From Xylona heveae TC161 (lineage: Eukaryota > Ascomycota > Xylonomycetes > Xylonales > Xylonaceae), in the NCBI RefSeq assembly GCF_001619985.1, contig NW_017264202.1, positions 682,001 through 746,000 of the forward strand: 64,000 bases of DNA, in the 5' to 3' direction. Shown in pieces: positions 20,244-33,146 of this stretch. Position 1 is the stretch's first letter. Each line of letters begins with the position of its first letter. Under the pieces are notes generated by a model, which was not told the origin of the DNA, ran no database searches, and worked only from the letters and a program-made list of their open reading frames with translations. The position numbers and the translations under genes were made by a program.

Positions 20244-22968
20244 TCATACACCATCGAGGACGGCCCAGCGCTTGTCTGCTTCCTTGGTGCCTACTCGCTG
20301 GGCAATACTTGTCAGAGTATCTTTGATAATGTCCTTGGAATGTTTAGGGAATCTGCATCAACAATGAGGAGTTAGTTGTGGGATTTGGAGATTGTAAATA
20401 AATGAACTCTGGTAGGGGAATAGAGGGAGGGATTGGGCGAGCGGATGTATTGTACCACGACTGTTCCCGCGCCATACGCGTTGCGTAATCTGGGAAAAAG
20501 GAAAGGAAACGAAAAGAAAAGGGGGAAACAACACTGGAAAGGAAAAGGGAAAAGGCGAAGAAGAGACGCGGGGCAGCGACAGGGAGAGGGAATGAACAAA
20601 AAAGAAAAGGGCTAAGAAAAGCGAAAAAGAAGGAGTAAAATAAAGAATAGAAAAGTAAAAAAAGAAAAGGGGTAAATTAAAGAATAGGGACGAGGGAAGA
20701 TACTGACCTCTTTTTCAAAACTTCAATGAGCCCCGCCTTTGTCAAGTCGCTTCCATGCACAGCCTGTTTGAACTCGACCAGTTCTTCTGGACTCAAGGAC
20801 GCCTTCCTCGTGACTTGTCTACCTCGCGACGGAGTCTGCTTCTGCTGCGCAAGCGCAACCTCGTTTTCGGTACCTTGGCTATGAGAAGATGTCCGCAATG
20901 GACTTGCGCCGAGGGTATTGATGCCGGGATGAGGTCGACTTGCGGCGTGGAGAGGAGGACGGAGCATATCGGTGAGTTTGTTACTGTTTTTGGCTGATGC
21001 TGATGATGCGGGGCTGACGCTGGCGGGATGGGGTACAGATACTGGTTCGGGTTTCTGCCAGTATTCTGTAGAGAAGGGGTTGATAGAGGAATAATGGTTT
21101 TCTACATGATATTGATATTGTTAGCCAAGGGAGATCCAGCGAGCCAAGGAGGGCACAGATTGAGAAATTGAAGGGGGAGGAAGTAGAGTGGAACATACCG
21201 TGAATAATCTCCATTTTGTAGTCGTGGAGATTGAAATGGTCTGATGCGCGCTGCTTCTTCCCATCGCCTGGGGATCCCGCCCAGCATAACCCGGTCGAGA
21301 CAGGTTCCAGATCTCCGGTGAGTAGGCGCCGCTTATTGACCGCTGTACCTGCTCCTTCACCCTCGTCATCGAGGAAACCTTCCAGATCATCTCCGTCGTC
21401 TTCGCTCAGCTCTTCTTCTCCTTCCGAGTTTAGCTCTTCTCCTTCTTCTGGCTCAACCCACTCGGCCTCGGAATCATAGTCGTAATTTGTCTCAGGCAGG
21501 GCACGTTGAAAAGGGTTGCGTCCGCGGCGGAGGGCTGAATCATCACCAGGTTGTCTACTAAAAGTTCCGACATACGGTGGTCGAACATCCTCCGCAAACC
21601 TGAGATACTTCAATGGTACGTCCTTGAGCATATCGGTAGGTTTCCGCGCCTTGGACCCATCCCCTGAGCCGGTCAAGTCGACCGGATTATTTTCTGAAGA
21701 ACCGTGCATCTGAGCAATTACGCGGGCAGTACGGGGATACTTTTTCCCTCGCGGACAGCGCTGTGTGGTAGGAAGGTGTAATAACTCTGCAAAATTGACC
21801 GGCTCTAGGGGCGGTCGATCGCATTCAGCTTGCTGTAAGCTTGAATCAATCTTTTCTCGACCACACTGCAAGGCCTCACGATCCCTGCTGAACCGATTGA
21901 TCGGTGCGACTCTGGTGTGCGGGTGCAGGAAGAAAGATTGGAAGTCATGTCGGTAGTCAGACTGGCGTGTCTTTCCAGGAGACTGCGAGCTGAGTCGTGA
22001 TCCCGACGGCGAATTGCGCGCCTCTGGTGATCCGGCTCTTGGCCGTTCCGTTCTTTCAGCAGGCGCTTCAGGCGCAGCATCGCCGGACTCTGCCGCTGGC
22101 TTCGGAGCTGGCTTTGCAAAGAACGCATTCAGACGTAACTGTGCCTGTGGAAAAGAAGTCAGCGGCCAGGCAGAATGTTGACTATTTATAAACTCCTTAC
22201 CTTTTCCTTTTTATTCTTTTCTTCCTCCTTCTTTTGCTTTTCTAGCTCCTTTGCTCGTCTTTCCTCTTCCTTCTTCTTCTTCTCACCCTCTCGCTGTAAC
22301 TTTTCCACCTCGCGGGCTTTCCGTTTTTCTTCCCGCTGCTCATCCTTTTTCCGCCTCTCCTCCTCCTTGGCCCTTTTTTCTTCCTCCTTCTTTGCCCTTT
22401 GCTCCGACTTTTCCTTTTCCTTTTCCTCTCTCTCCTTCGCGCGCTCTTCTTTGGCTTTTCTCCTTGCTTCCTTCTCAGCTAGCGCTACACGCTTCGCTTC
22501 TTCTCTCTCAGCGAATGTCAACTTTCGTTTCTTTGTAGGAGGGGCGGAAGGGCTGGAAGGGCCCGCGACTGATTCGCCATTGGCATCAGTCTTCACAGGC
22601 GTGGGTTTCTCGTCATCGCTAGCATCATCGAATTTTGTTGAATCGATATCACTCAGCTCAGGTGAACTGAGTCGACTGGAAGCAGTGCTTTCGGGCGGCA
22701 TGCTGCCGTTTCGAGATCCGTGGGCCGAAACCGAGGCAGACGAAGGAGATGCAGGCGTTGAAAGTTTTTGTTCCCTTGTGATATCAACGTCCTCCGCGGT
22801 AGGTTTGTCTTCCGTAACCATCTGCACATCCTCCTCGACAGTTTTGTATTCCATCGTCATAGCAACATCCCCATCGGTATCCTTTCTTTCCACCATCCTG
22901 CTATCCTTCTCCTCGACCGACAAGGCCCTGTTCTGCGGAATCGACGCGTCCAGAGTCGCCGCCGACAT
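20244..22968 (-). CDS. rlf2: Chromatin assembly factor 1, large subunit (p150/Cac1-like)
   Basis: Four exons (22968-22201, 22144-21199, 21101-20708, 20352-20244) stay in frame and give 738 residues. CAF-1 deposits H3-H4 on newly copied DNA, recruited by PCNA. An acidic/Ser-rich N-terminus precedes the KER region (about residues 150-256), an almost uninterrupted Lys/Glu/Arg helix. Exon 2 carries QLRLNAFFAKP, a PCNA-binding-like motif with paired Phe. The family core is KYLRFAEDVRPPYVGTF, RNPFQRALP and NYDYDSEAEWVEPEEGEE, followed by an acidic stretch. The C-terminal winged-helix end is split: LSPEELVEFKQAVHGSDLTK in exon 3 and FPKHSKDIIKDTL and KRWAVLDGV in exon 4. The last intron (354 bp) is long for this genome and purine-rich; its removal is supported by the conserved last exon. 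Confidence 0.93.
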
Positions 22969-24570
22969 TTCCACAGTAGCTCGTACACCCCGCAATATGA
23001 TTCCACCCCAAATCCTATTCCGGGGTCTTCACAGTTGTCCTTGGTGCTGAACTTGGACAATTCAATGACACCAGCCAATTTCCCTCCTCAAGATTTGCCT
23101 TGGACGTTCGAGAATCTTAAATTCCTCAGACCGGCAAGTCTGTAGCCTTGGGTTTCAAACACAGCAATATATCCTGCAATCAAGGCCCAACTTGATTCGA
23201 GCGTGCAGACGTATACACGGGAGTCGTGCAATTGTAACGCTTGCACACTTGCACACTGTGTCGCCAATAGTGAAATCTGCCAATGATATGGAGTTCGGTA
23301 TCTCATGAGCCTGTTGATCCTGTTTGCAAGAAAAACAGCAGTAGTAATCAATTCGTCAATGGCAGAAAGTTGTAAGAAGAGAACGAAATGACAACAAGCT
23401 TTGTTGCAATTGTGCACGCGCGCGCCCGTGTCTATCACACTCTCGCCTGTCGTTGTTACGTTGCACTGGTTGGAAAGAACCCTTAATGATGGCAGTCCGC
23501 TAACGAATAACTCCGTACAGTGGAGCGCCAGTGTGCCCAACGTGCACTTGTGGGAATCATTCGCGTTTCCGACGCGAAAGGGGGACGGGGGGGGAGAACG
23601 CGCGACTTTGCTCATTTGGGCCTGTTTCGGGTTAAGGCAGATCAGCGGGGTCACGTGATATCGCGTCTGACATCTCCGTTACGGAGTACCTTGACAATGC
23701 AGTTCAAGCTCAAATCAAGGGCTAAAAGAAAAGAAGAGGGATAATCAAGGGTGAGGGGCGAGGCACAGATTTCCCATCTACATGGATTTGAAGCTACAAT
23801 ACACCAGGGCTGTGGTTGGACCGCTCGGCTTCGAGAGCAGATTACTCGGATGGCATTTTACACGACTTCACCAGGAACAATTTGAAGAGAGGGAAAGAGT
23901 TGTTTAATAGTCATCTGCCTTTTCAGGCAGCTTCTTGATTGCGTTGTTTGTCTGTCGGTACTATGGCTGATATCCTTGCCGGGCTTGCCAAGACGCTTCG
24001 CACCGGAGAAACATGTCGATTTGCTGGTGGTATGGCTTGAAATGGAAAAACTAGCATTAAGTGGATGACATGTCGCATATTGGCATGCATCGCTGGATGT
24101 TAATTGGAAACGAAAATGAGCAAAAAGAAAAAAGAAAACAGAAAATAAAAAACCCTTGGACCGATATGAAGCGCCGACAAGTGAAAAACGAATGGTCTCC
24201 CAGCGACACGGGATTATCTACGAAAATCAGAGTATAGACAAACGCCACGCCCTTGCCGAACTCCAGGGTAGCTTCCCAATAGCCCCATGAACAGAAAAGA
24301 TAAGACAATTAATTAGCTGTAGTGGTCCGCAAATGCTCCTTATCCGGGGCTCTGAGAAAGCATGATTTAACCTGAGAAAGGAGATGCGCTAGCCATGGAA
24401 ACGGGTCAGTGCGGACAATAATGTGAAAGAGGTAAAAGAGAAAATTGAGAATAGTATAATTTGCCGAGAAGAAAATGGGGGTATAGGCGGAAGAGAAAGG
24501 ATGGTTTGCGGCGGGGAGATGACAAGATCTCTCCCTTTTCGGGGCCGCGGCTCAACTCGCATCAGGACAT
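22969..24570. other. Intergenic upstream of the CAF-1 gene
   Basis: Contains the CAF-1 gene's 5' region and the 3' side of the next minus-strand gene. No coding frame is supported. A notable palindrome near 23560 is listed separately. Confidence 0.5.
23560..23578. promoter_or_regulatory. TTCGCGT/ACGCGAA palindrome, MBF/E2F-like site
   Basis: TTCGCGT and its exact complement ACGCGAA are separated by five bases, about 590 bp upstream of the CAF-1 start. ACGCG is the core bound by Mbp1/Swi6-type and E2F-like G1/S factors. CAF-1 is an S-phase gene in yeasts, so a cell-cycle site is plausible. The role is inferred from the motif and position only. Confidence 0.35.
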
Positions 24571-25818
24571 TCAATCACTCAGATCCGGGTTTGCGACAAA
24601 GAGACGGACTCCGCTGAGGGTCATGGTCCGATCATCGACGCTGCCTCTCCGTCTGAGCTCCTCAGACGTCGCTGTTGCTCCGTCGCTCCTCTGCGCAGGT
24701 GGGTTCGGGGTATAGTCACTCGAGCTACCGCTGCTCGCGCCTGTACTGCCACCGGCGAACGAGCTTCGAGGGCGATTGAAGTAGTCCTCGCGGGTGCCAT
24801 TCGATGCCGGCGTCTCAGCCAACTCGGCCACGGGTCCAGTGCTGGTAGGAGTAGGCCCACCGGTGCTCAGACGAGTTCCGGGTAGTGAGCCACTACTGCC
24901 TTGACTGAACCGACCAGGCGACACGGCCGGCGCTTGCAGGCCCAGGCTGCTATATCTCCTGTTTGAGCCCAAGGAGCTGCGGCCGCTGCTAGAGCGGTGG
25001 TGGTGGTGTTGGTGATGATGATGATGATGATGGCGTTGACCGCCAGGTGACGGTTGATTATTGTCGTCCGCATCCTCATCACCCACTTCGCTTGCACTAA
25101 GGCGCAGAGGCACACCGTCGCCAGCCAGGTTTGCTGTGCTGTAGCCCACCGTCTTCTGCGCGCCATGATGCCGGATTCGCGAGCGAACACCAGCGCCCAG
25201 CATGCTCGACGTCGTGGATGTACGGGTTCCTGGTACGTTACGGCCTCCCACCACTTCAAGGGTTGCCCGCACCTTGGCTGCCTTTTGCTGCGCGAGCAAC
25301 CGCGGATCCTCGTGCTGGGTGCGGTCGCACCATACCGTGGCCTTTTGCTTGCGCATCAGCGCCACATATCCCGTGGGGGAGCTACCGCCGCCGGAACGAG
25401 ACGAGGTTGAGCGTCGAAGGGAGGCGGATGCTGAGGAGTTGGTCCGTGCAGGAATGAGGCCTCCGCCTGAACTGCCTGTTGTGGAAGTCGAAGCGGTCGC
25501 GTTGGAAAGAGTTCGTCGCGTGGGTGCGTAAGGATTTTGGTAGGTTGAGGTCATCGTCGCACCTTGCTGGGAAGCGGTCGCTGGTTGGAGCGGCGACGGT
25601 TGTAGCGGTGGCGGATATGGTGATTGAGATGCGTAGTAAGCCGGCGAACCGCGTGAGCGACCAGATGCACTCGACATGGACTGCCGACCCGCGGCAGTTT
25701 GTTGAGAGTCAGGCACAATCTGTGTCAGCGGTGCCAACTTTGAAGCACTGTGACGATGGACTGGAACAGGTTTGCGGTGCGGCATGGAGGCCGCTGGGCC
25801 TCGAAAATCGACCATCAT
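24571..25818 (-). CDS. Ser/His-rich fungal protein of unknown function
   Basis: One uninterrupted exon of 415 residues starting MMVDFRGPAASMPHRKPVP. Most of the chain is Ser-, Gly-, Pro- and Thr-rich and probably disordered. One ordered-looking island, YVALMRKQKATVWCDRTQHE then LAQQKAAKVRATLEVVGGR (about residues 150-195), and the C-terminal end SGVRLFVANPDLSD look conserved in type; I believe it belongs to a family of fungal serine-rich proteins without a known role. A His tract of eleven His and one Gln (about residue 265) comes from an ATG/ATC-rich microsatellite visible at 25010-25032. There is no signal peptide or membrane helix. The start is the first of two adjacent ATGs. Codon use and lack of stops support a real gene. 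Confidence 0.8.
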   Translation of the reverse strand: MMVDFRGPAASMPHRKPVPVHRHSASKLAPLTQIVPDSQQTAAGRQSMSSASGRSRGSPAYYASQSPYPPPLQPSPLQPATASQQGATMTSTYQNPYAPTRRTLSNATASTSTTGSSGGGLIPARTNSSASASLRRSTSSRSGGGSSPTGYVALMRKQKATVWCDRTQHEDPRLLAQQKAAKVRATLEVVGGRNVPGTRTSTTSSMLGAGVRSRIRHHGAQKTVGYSTANLAGDGVPLRLSASEVGDEDADDNNQPSPGGQRHHHHHHHQHHHHRSSSGRSSLGSNRRYSSLGLQAPAVSPGRFSQGSSGSLPGTRLSTGGPTPTSTGPVAELAETPASNGTREDYFNRPRSSFAGGSTGASSGSSSDYTPNPPAQRSDGATATSEELRRRGSVDDRTMTLSGVRLFVANPDLSD

Positions 25819-28800
25819 GGTTCTCTGGTCAACCGGGTACTTCGGTGGCCGCCAAGGCTACCGAAGAAGCTGCCACGAATGGCTAAACTGTCAAACAATC
25901 CGCCCTCGATGCCTGTCGCCAGAAAGATTCCGCCTTCTTGTCCAGAAGCGATTTTTTAAAATGTCGCAGGAATCAATCGGGGGCGATGGCTTCAGTATAC
26001 CCCGTAAAGTAGTCTCAAACGGGGAGGAAATGGCTTCGCTTGTTTATTCCAACTCGGTCTCGGGGTGAATGACCGCGAGACTTACCAGATGGAAGTTCCT
26101 CCAAGTGAAAAATCTCCTCCAAACCAATGTCACGGGGGAGGGGATTTAGGAGGAGGGAAGTCGAGGCAAAAAGTAGGATGGGTGAGGATGAGGAATCGAG
26201 AGGAACGACGATGATAAAGATGCTGTCACTGGTGGGGGGAAGGGATGGCACGATATATGCCAATAGCCCTCAGGTCTTCTCTCTCACAACCAGCCAGCCG
26301 GGGGGTTGTTGCGTCCGGTGGTGTAATAGTGTGAGAGGAGCCCTGTCGAAAACGAGCTGAAGCGACGAGGATATGCAAGACGACGAGCTACCAAAAAGCA
26401 CAACCCCCCCGGTTTGAAGGTTCGGGTGGCCTTGGTGGACGAACGAGGTAGGCGAACGGGGAGGGAGCAGGTCGTAGTTGCGCTCGGTAGCCGGAAGCAG
26501 CCTGGCGATACGTGGGATTGGCCAGGTCGCAGGGGGCCCAGGACGCGGCTGACTGCCTAACACGGCCAGAAGACGAAACGCTGTTCCCTTGCAACTATAA
26601 TGGCACAACGCGCTGTCGCTCTCCTTGTTTCCCTGAACGGTAGCAACACAAGGGAGCTAGTGGTCGATCAGAGAGTTTTAAGACGCCGTCTGCGTCGTAT
26701 AAACACCAGCAGAGAGGAGCCCGAGACGATGCAAGTCGTGATTAAGGGAGAGAGCGAAGACAAGACACACGCCAGAAACGGAGTGTGGCAAGCTGGAAAA
26801 ATCGATCCTTCCAGACAAGAGGACTGTCCTTCTCTTCTCTCAAACTCTGTCGTCAGATAGCGCAAGACGAGAGGAAAAAAATTAAAGAAGGGAAAAAATT
26901 GAGATTAAATGTCTTGGCTGCGCGTGGAGCGTGGACTGCACCTAGACTGCAGGTACCACGATGTCGATGTCGATGTCGGTCTCAGTTCGAAGGCGACTCA
27001 GCGATTGGACCTGATGCAGTGAAGAGCATTGATGCTTTTCACCTTCACTCCTTTTTCTTGCTTTGATATTCTCTTTGTGGAGTAGTAGCAATCGGAAGAG
27101 CACGAAGATGGTAGTGATCTCTCGTGACAGGTCGCCAATGATCAGACGGTACTACTGTACGCTGCTGCAGCCCACAAGACTGGTGCCCGATCAAAGAGAC
27201 GACGGAGGCGAGTAGATAAAGTATGCGAACAGGGGTTCAATGGAGCAACTGAAGGGCAAATGATGCACGAGTAGGGGAAATGATGCTAAATAGAATTGAG
27301 GGTTGAAGTATGGCGGTGCAGGTGGATCCTCGGACCAGGGCGTGGGAGAGTAGTTCTTTTTAGTTGGTGACGGCGGGGGGGGAGGGAATCGTATACTGTA
27401 ACACACTTGCTGCGGATGATTCTGTTACGGAGGTTTTTAGTCGACTCTGCCTTGGACATTGGCACAAAACCAGATAAGGCCAGTACTAAGTTTAGTGGGC
27501 CCTGCACAACATTATCCCTCGGGGGCCTTAATTTTCACAATTCCGAGACTCCAATAGAGGCAATTCCATAGATGAGCATACTTTTTCCATCTCGTCCGGT
27601 CATCAAATCACATTTCACCTTTTGCAGGAGCTAATTGACAAAATAGGGATCTGGCCCTCTCGGAGGAAAGTAAGAGGGAGGGGCAGGCAAAGGGAAAGGC
27701 CGAGGCTGTGTGAAGCATCCGTAAAAGGACGAACAAGAGCGGAACATGCACGAACCTTTCCACATCAGAAGGAGGAGATGCAAACTATCGCCATCGGTAC
27801 CAGCAAGAAGAGGAGACTTGAATCAAGTCATACTTCTACCGTAGTAGAGAACACACCCGAGCCACACACAGCAAGTCCTGCCACAACGTGCGGGTTGGCC
27901 CCAAGTGGATCCGCGATGATTTCATCGCGTGTAGCCATTTCCTGAGTCGTCGCTCCTTCCGTCCCCGAGGCGAGACGGAGATACCGACCGTCAACCTGCG
28001 CCCCACCCGTTGACATCGTGGGAGGCGAAGTACCCTCCAGGTAGAAATCTTCCACCATCTTCTGCCCTTTCCTTTCTCGGTCTTTTTTTTCTCGCCCGTT
28101 CAGACTCTGCCTCTTGTACGCGATTTGAATCCGATCTGGCTCCTGCCAACTCTGACGGTCGCTCTTTCCCCTCGAGAGACTTACAATTTAAGCAATGAAC
28201 GGACCGTTGTTTCGTAGCAAGATTAACCCGAAATTGGCTTTTCCCTCTCTCTTTTAACCTACAGGAGCCGAAACGAGCACACGCGCAGAAGAATGGTTAA
28301 ATTTCAGACGCCGGCACGTGTACTACACAAGTCATTTTTTTTTTTCTTGGTCTGGTCGAACACAAACGAGTGAACTTCTCCTGCATAGATTAAATCATAG
28401 GTCGAAAAGGACTTGAAAAACTGAAACCTATGAGAATCTTGTCAAGTGTGATTGCCTCTTAGGCGAAGCTAAGGTACGGACAAATCAACTGGTGTGCGCA
28501 CAAGTTACCTCGAACATAGCCATACACCGACCTTCTCACGGACCAAGATTCACCTTATCTTGCAGGAGGCTAGTTCACAGGTATGACTGCTGGAGACAAT
28601 TATAGCTCATGGTCACATCACCTGCAGCTGCAACGAAACAATGACAGCAGCAGCAGTAGCAGTAGTAATAGCAGTAGCAGTAGCAGCAGTAACCAGCGTT
28701 CGCTTTGTCACAGTACACTACCCCTCAAAAATGTCCTTTGATTCCACCTGTCTCAGGAGCGATAGGCAAATAGGCAGCTCGAAGCTAGAGGCAAGAGCAA

Positions 28801-31188
28801 CAGAGAAGCGTGCTAGATAGTAGACTCATCAATGGAGGATTTCTCGGGTATCTCACCATACTCGTAGGTTGACAGGGCGATGTGCAAGTGGGACTATCAG
28901 ATCAAGGCAGAGAAATGCGTGCGAGTGGATCGCACGCACAGCGCTATCCAAAAGACTGAATCCCATTTTCTCCGCTTGCTGCAGGCGCTGTAGTGCATTA
29001 ATTGCGCATGCTGCCCCAGGTTTGCCTGGTTGGGGCTTGCTGTAGATCGGAAAGATCGAGTATCATCGCTCAAAATCACCATGTACCAATGTATCGTGGG
29101 GCCCGCGGTCTGCGCTTTCCATGGGTTTGCATGTCGAATTTCCTGGTTCTGCAGTCGCGAACGCGCAAGATATGGGAAATTCTCGCGGCATTTTATCCAA
29201 GAATCCATTAGTCGAGGTACACCAGCGGAGCAAAAGTGCATGATCTTCGCAAGCAAGGCACACATGCTGCGCACGCGCTCTCGAGCAACTCTTGTAGTTT
29301 TCAAACGTGACAAGGCCATTTTCTCCCGTACGTCGGCGACATTTGCCCAAGCTGTCGCCGAAACACCCAAAGAAGTGTACGGGCCCACCTTTTTCCATTT
29401 CCGCGTTGAGCCGCGAACGAAAAGATGAGGTGGGATGGTTGGATGTCTTGGCAGTTGCAGAACAGCGCGCTCCGCAAAAATGGACACTCCGAATATTCTT
29501 CCGTGGTTGACACTCGAAAACGCAAGCAAACCAAGCTTTTCTCATACTGTTGCGACAACTTTTCGGGGTCAGGCACTTGGCATGGCAGGGTGGAATATTG
29601 GTACCCTGTTTCTCTGAGGCAATCGCGTTGATAAATTTTTGTAATCCTTATCCATAAAAGAACCGAGATGTTTGAAATTTTCTTTGTCAATTGCTTTTGG
29701 TTATCTTTGATATTAACATCACTTCCTGCTCTTCCGCATGTGCACAAGGTAGCGTCGCGCCTCAGGTCTCGTACTCGTACTGGCTCGCCAAGTCAAGTAT
29801 GAGCCACAGTAGGAGTAAAATACGGCCGTCAGCCGCCACGCGCACACGTTGTTTGTAGTGTCTGGGTGACATGTTCAGAACCACTTGCGGACTCTCAAAG
29901 TCAGCCAGATCAATGATTATCGCATGATTACCACGAGGCTCATTTCGCGGAATATTTTCTCAGTGGCGTCGAAGATTGAGTCCAGACGAGGCTCGGCCAC
30001 TCATAGCGAACAACAGTCTCCAAGTGTCGAGCTGTTCCCCACCACATCAAACACACTACTGTGTGGGGCCGCGGGAGGAAAATCAAGGGTGGGCGCTGAG
30101 CAGGGAACTGAACTGCTTAGTTACGCCTACCCGTGCTCTCCCCGCAGATTTGCATGGGCGAAGAAAGTATCGTCGAGCGCCGAAGTCGCACGTTGCCTTG
30201 TAGGATTGTGAGGTGTTGCGAGCAGGGGCCATTTTGCTCTTGCTTTGATGATCAGGGTGAGGTAAGGCCGCAGAGGTTAGGTAACATGCAAAACCAGGCG
30301 AGGGGAAGAAGACCAGGCCGCCATGACGGCGCATAAGTAACAGCAGCACTTGAGGGCCGTAACCGTTTGGATCATACCATCCAGCCATCTGAACATGGAT
30401 ATCCATACTTCAAAACCCAGTAAGATTGAGTAATCCATTCTGCTCGAAAACCCAATTAGGCAAACACTTGGATTTGAGTTATGCCTCTACTGCCATGGCT
30501 TGCGTTATTCTGTTGAATTGTTTCACATGTTAGTCTCTCCGTGATGAACAAATTCTGTACTTGCCTTTTGCATCTCCATCTCTGCACATCACTTATTTCT
30601 CCGGCAGAGTTCGTTCCTGGTTGATAGCCTAGTCACATGTCAGATACTTTGACCACTCAGGTCCAGAGCGAATCTCCCCTCCCACCAGAACGAGGCAAAG
30701 CACCTGCTTGTAATATGAATCTAATTAACATAGGTTCTTAACCTTATATCGTCAAATCTCGAAACAGTAGTCGAGCTTCTTTAGCTCTCCAAGATAGGTA
30801 TAACTATACTGTTTGTATATGTCACGGCAGCTTGTAACAGCCTGAATGAGTACTGTCGGGTATACTGAACAACAATATTGGCTCTGGTATTCTCTTGTCT
30901 AGAGTAATGCTAGAAAAGACCTCGATGATATTCAACGCTTTTTGAGATTTGAAGTAGCATAAAAGCTTAAGATAATAGACTGTATGAAACAATGATCTTG
31001 ATTACATGGGAGTTTCGGGCCAAGGCGGTCAGGGATATGCCGGCAATATAATACATTTGATTGGTGCATATCGAGGCGGTCAAACACATCAGGGGTGATG
31101 GAGGACAAAGGGACCCTTTCAGGCGGAGGATCACCACAGGCTCACTTATAAGCTGACGATCTGGGAAAACAGAAACCAAAGGACAATC
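25819..31188. other. 5.4 kb stretch with no supported gene
   Basis: The left end is the promoter and probably long 5' UTR of the Ser/His-rich gene. I looked on both strands for spliced coding models and found none with family features. Frames at 28897-29529 (-) and 29885-30211 (+) are open but have no recognisable content. A CAG/TAG-type trinucleotide tract is at 28644-28692. The right end is the promoter of the AIM9-like gene. Confidence 0.45.
28644..28692. repeat. Imperfect (CAG/TAG)n trinucleotide tract
   Basis: About sixteen units of CAG, TAG and TAA in one register. The stops in this register, and no open frame around it, show that it is not a coding polyglutamine tract. Confidence 0.85.
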
Positions 31189-33146
31189 ATGCTTCAACTC
31201 TGGCAGCGGTTGAGCGCCCCCTCACTAGCCACCCAGAATCTCCGATTATGTAGCTCCTCTCAGCGAAAAATATCCGGCATGGGGCGCAATCCCAGCGCCA
31301 TTTCGCGGCATCCGGTGCCTGAGAGCTTAACCACAGGGACAGATTCGAAAGAGTGGACCCCACGTAAGAATCATCATCTATGCTGAGCTCGCATTACCTG
31401 GAGGGGTGTTGTGTCACTTAGTATTCATTTGTAGGATACGATCCTTATTCATACACCGGTGGAAGATGGCTTAATCGGGATGAGCTCCAACGAAACTCTC
31501 GCCATATACCGTTTGACTTCTCTGCACTTTGTAGCAGAGCTATCTCTCTGTGCCCAGGAGCAACCAATATTGTCAAAAATGAAAAGAGAGAAGGGGGATT
31601 TAACAGAGTCTTCCTATTTACAATGGACAATGGTTCTTGTGTTGTGGCAAGGTTACCAACCAGTATTGTCGGCCCACCGAGGTTAACAACCAACTCTGAA
31701 GTTGCAACAATGACGTATTGTAAGGCTGATTTATATAAGTACCTCCTTGAGGGTGCAGCTGGCATGCATCATTAAATGCTGATTTTTCATATAGTACAAT
31801 CCAAAGACTTGCTTCCAATACCAAAAATCCTTGACTGGAATGATGATCCGTTGAATCCAATTGGCACAGAATATATCATCCAGGAGCATGTACTCGGTAT
31901 TCAGCTGCACCAAATGTGGCCGACAATGAATTCCGTACAACATATGCTGTGCACCAAGGCACTCTCATTGGCAATGAAGAAGATGTCGTCTTTGGACTTC
32001 CCGACCTATGGCAGCCTTTACTTCTCCGATGCGCCACTAGACTCGCACATGAAAATCCCCTTTGAGGAGGGCTTTTGTATTGGACCACATTGCAGTCCGG
32101 TTTTCTGGAACCGGAATCCAGGGGAACTTGAGCTCTACGGCGATCCCAGTCCCAATTGCGGTCCTTGTCAGTTTTTGCCGTAGTCCATACTCTCCCGAAC
32201 GATAGCTCTAACACAATGGGTACGAAAATTAGGGAAAGACCTCACAAGCTATTATCTAGGCTTAATAGAGACCGGTTTTTCTCGATTGCCAAAAGAAGAG
32301 GACACCATCAAGCGCGAGCTTATCCCTCATCAAGGATCCATTCAAGATCACATCCGTCTGCTGCAAATAAGTCAAGAAGTGATGCAGAGATTGGTCAAAG
32401 ATAAGCGCATTCAGGACGCTGCTATACCGGTGCTGCTTCACCCGGATTTTCACAAAAGGAATATCTACGTCTCGGCCGAGGATCCGACCATCATCACTGG
32501 CCTGATTGATTGGCAATCAACGAGCATCGAGCCTGCATTTGTTTATGCCAATGAGACTCCCGATTTCGCTGCATTGCCCGAGGAGCTCGAGGAGCTCGAG
32601 GAGCACGAGGAAGACACTCTCAAAGACGAACAAGACGAACGGAAGGTTCCTGGCGACAAGAAACGAGAATGGAAAGATGCATTGATCTGCTATCAGACCT
32701 ACGATGTGTGCATGAAAGGGCTTGCTCCTAAATTACGTCCCGCAAGACTACTTGATCCGACTTTGTTTCGTCTCTTCCATTACTGTCACACGACATGGAG
32801 AGACAGTGCTGCAGCTGTTCGCCAGGAGTTAATCGAGCTTTCAGCTGGGTGGACGGAACTCGGACTGCAGGGTTCGTGCCCGTTTTCTCCGACTGAAGAG
32901 GAATTAAAAGAGCACGCTCGAGATTATGAAGACTTTGAGACTGTCCAAAAACTTAAATTATGGCTCAAAAGCTCTCTCAATACGAATTCGGATGGGTGGG
33001 TCCCGAACGAGATATGGGACGCTGCGAGAGTTGCTCATCGCGCAGCGTATGATGAATGGATACAGACGGCCAGAGAATCGGAGTCTTGCGGCGAAGATCT
33101 GACCGTAGCGAAAGCGGACAAGTTGTGGCCATTTGATGCGAGATGA
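31189..33146 (+). CDS. AIM9-like phosphotransferase (APH fold), probably mitochondrial
   Basis: Four exons (31189-31363, 31435-31719, 31795-32166, 32233-33146) keep phase and give 581 residues. The N-terminus (MLQLWQRLSAPSLATQNLRL) is basic and amphipathic, like a mitochondrial presequence. The kinase-like domain shows a glycine-rich EGGFNRVFLF, VVARLP (lysine replaced by Arg), EYIIQEHVLG, the catalytic loop HPDFHKRN (H-x-D-x4-N) and the metal-binding IDWQS. An acidic Glu-rich insert follows at about residue 380. This layout matches fungal proteins of the AIM9/APH type; the substrate is unknown. The last intron (66 bp) is needed to remove an in-frame TAG and restores the conserved CGPWKDL. 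Downstream is 3.4 kb without genes. Confidence 0.9.

Noticed and set aside
22175-23050. A 291-codon plus-strand frame rich in Ser/Phe
   Set aside because: It is the antisense of the Lys/Glu-rich KER region of the CAF-1 gene.
28644-28692. CAG tract as a coding polyglutamine
   Set aside because: Stops occur in the repeat register and no gene surrounds it.
28897-29529. A 210-codon minus-strand frame
   Set aside because: No ATG-led family features, biased composition, and competing open frames on both strands; likely chance.
32181-32183. In-frame TAG within the AIM9-like gene, suggesting a pseudogene
   Set aside because: A 66-bp GT-AG intron (32167-32232) removes it and restores a conserved CGPWKDL, so the gene is intact.
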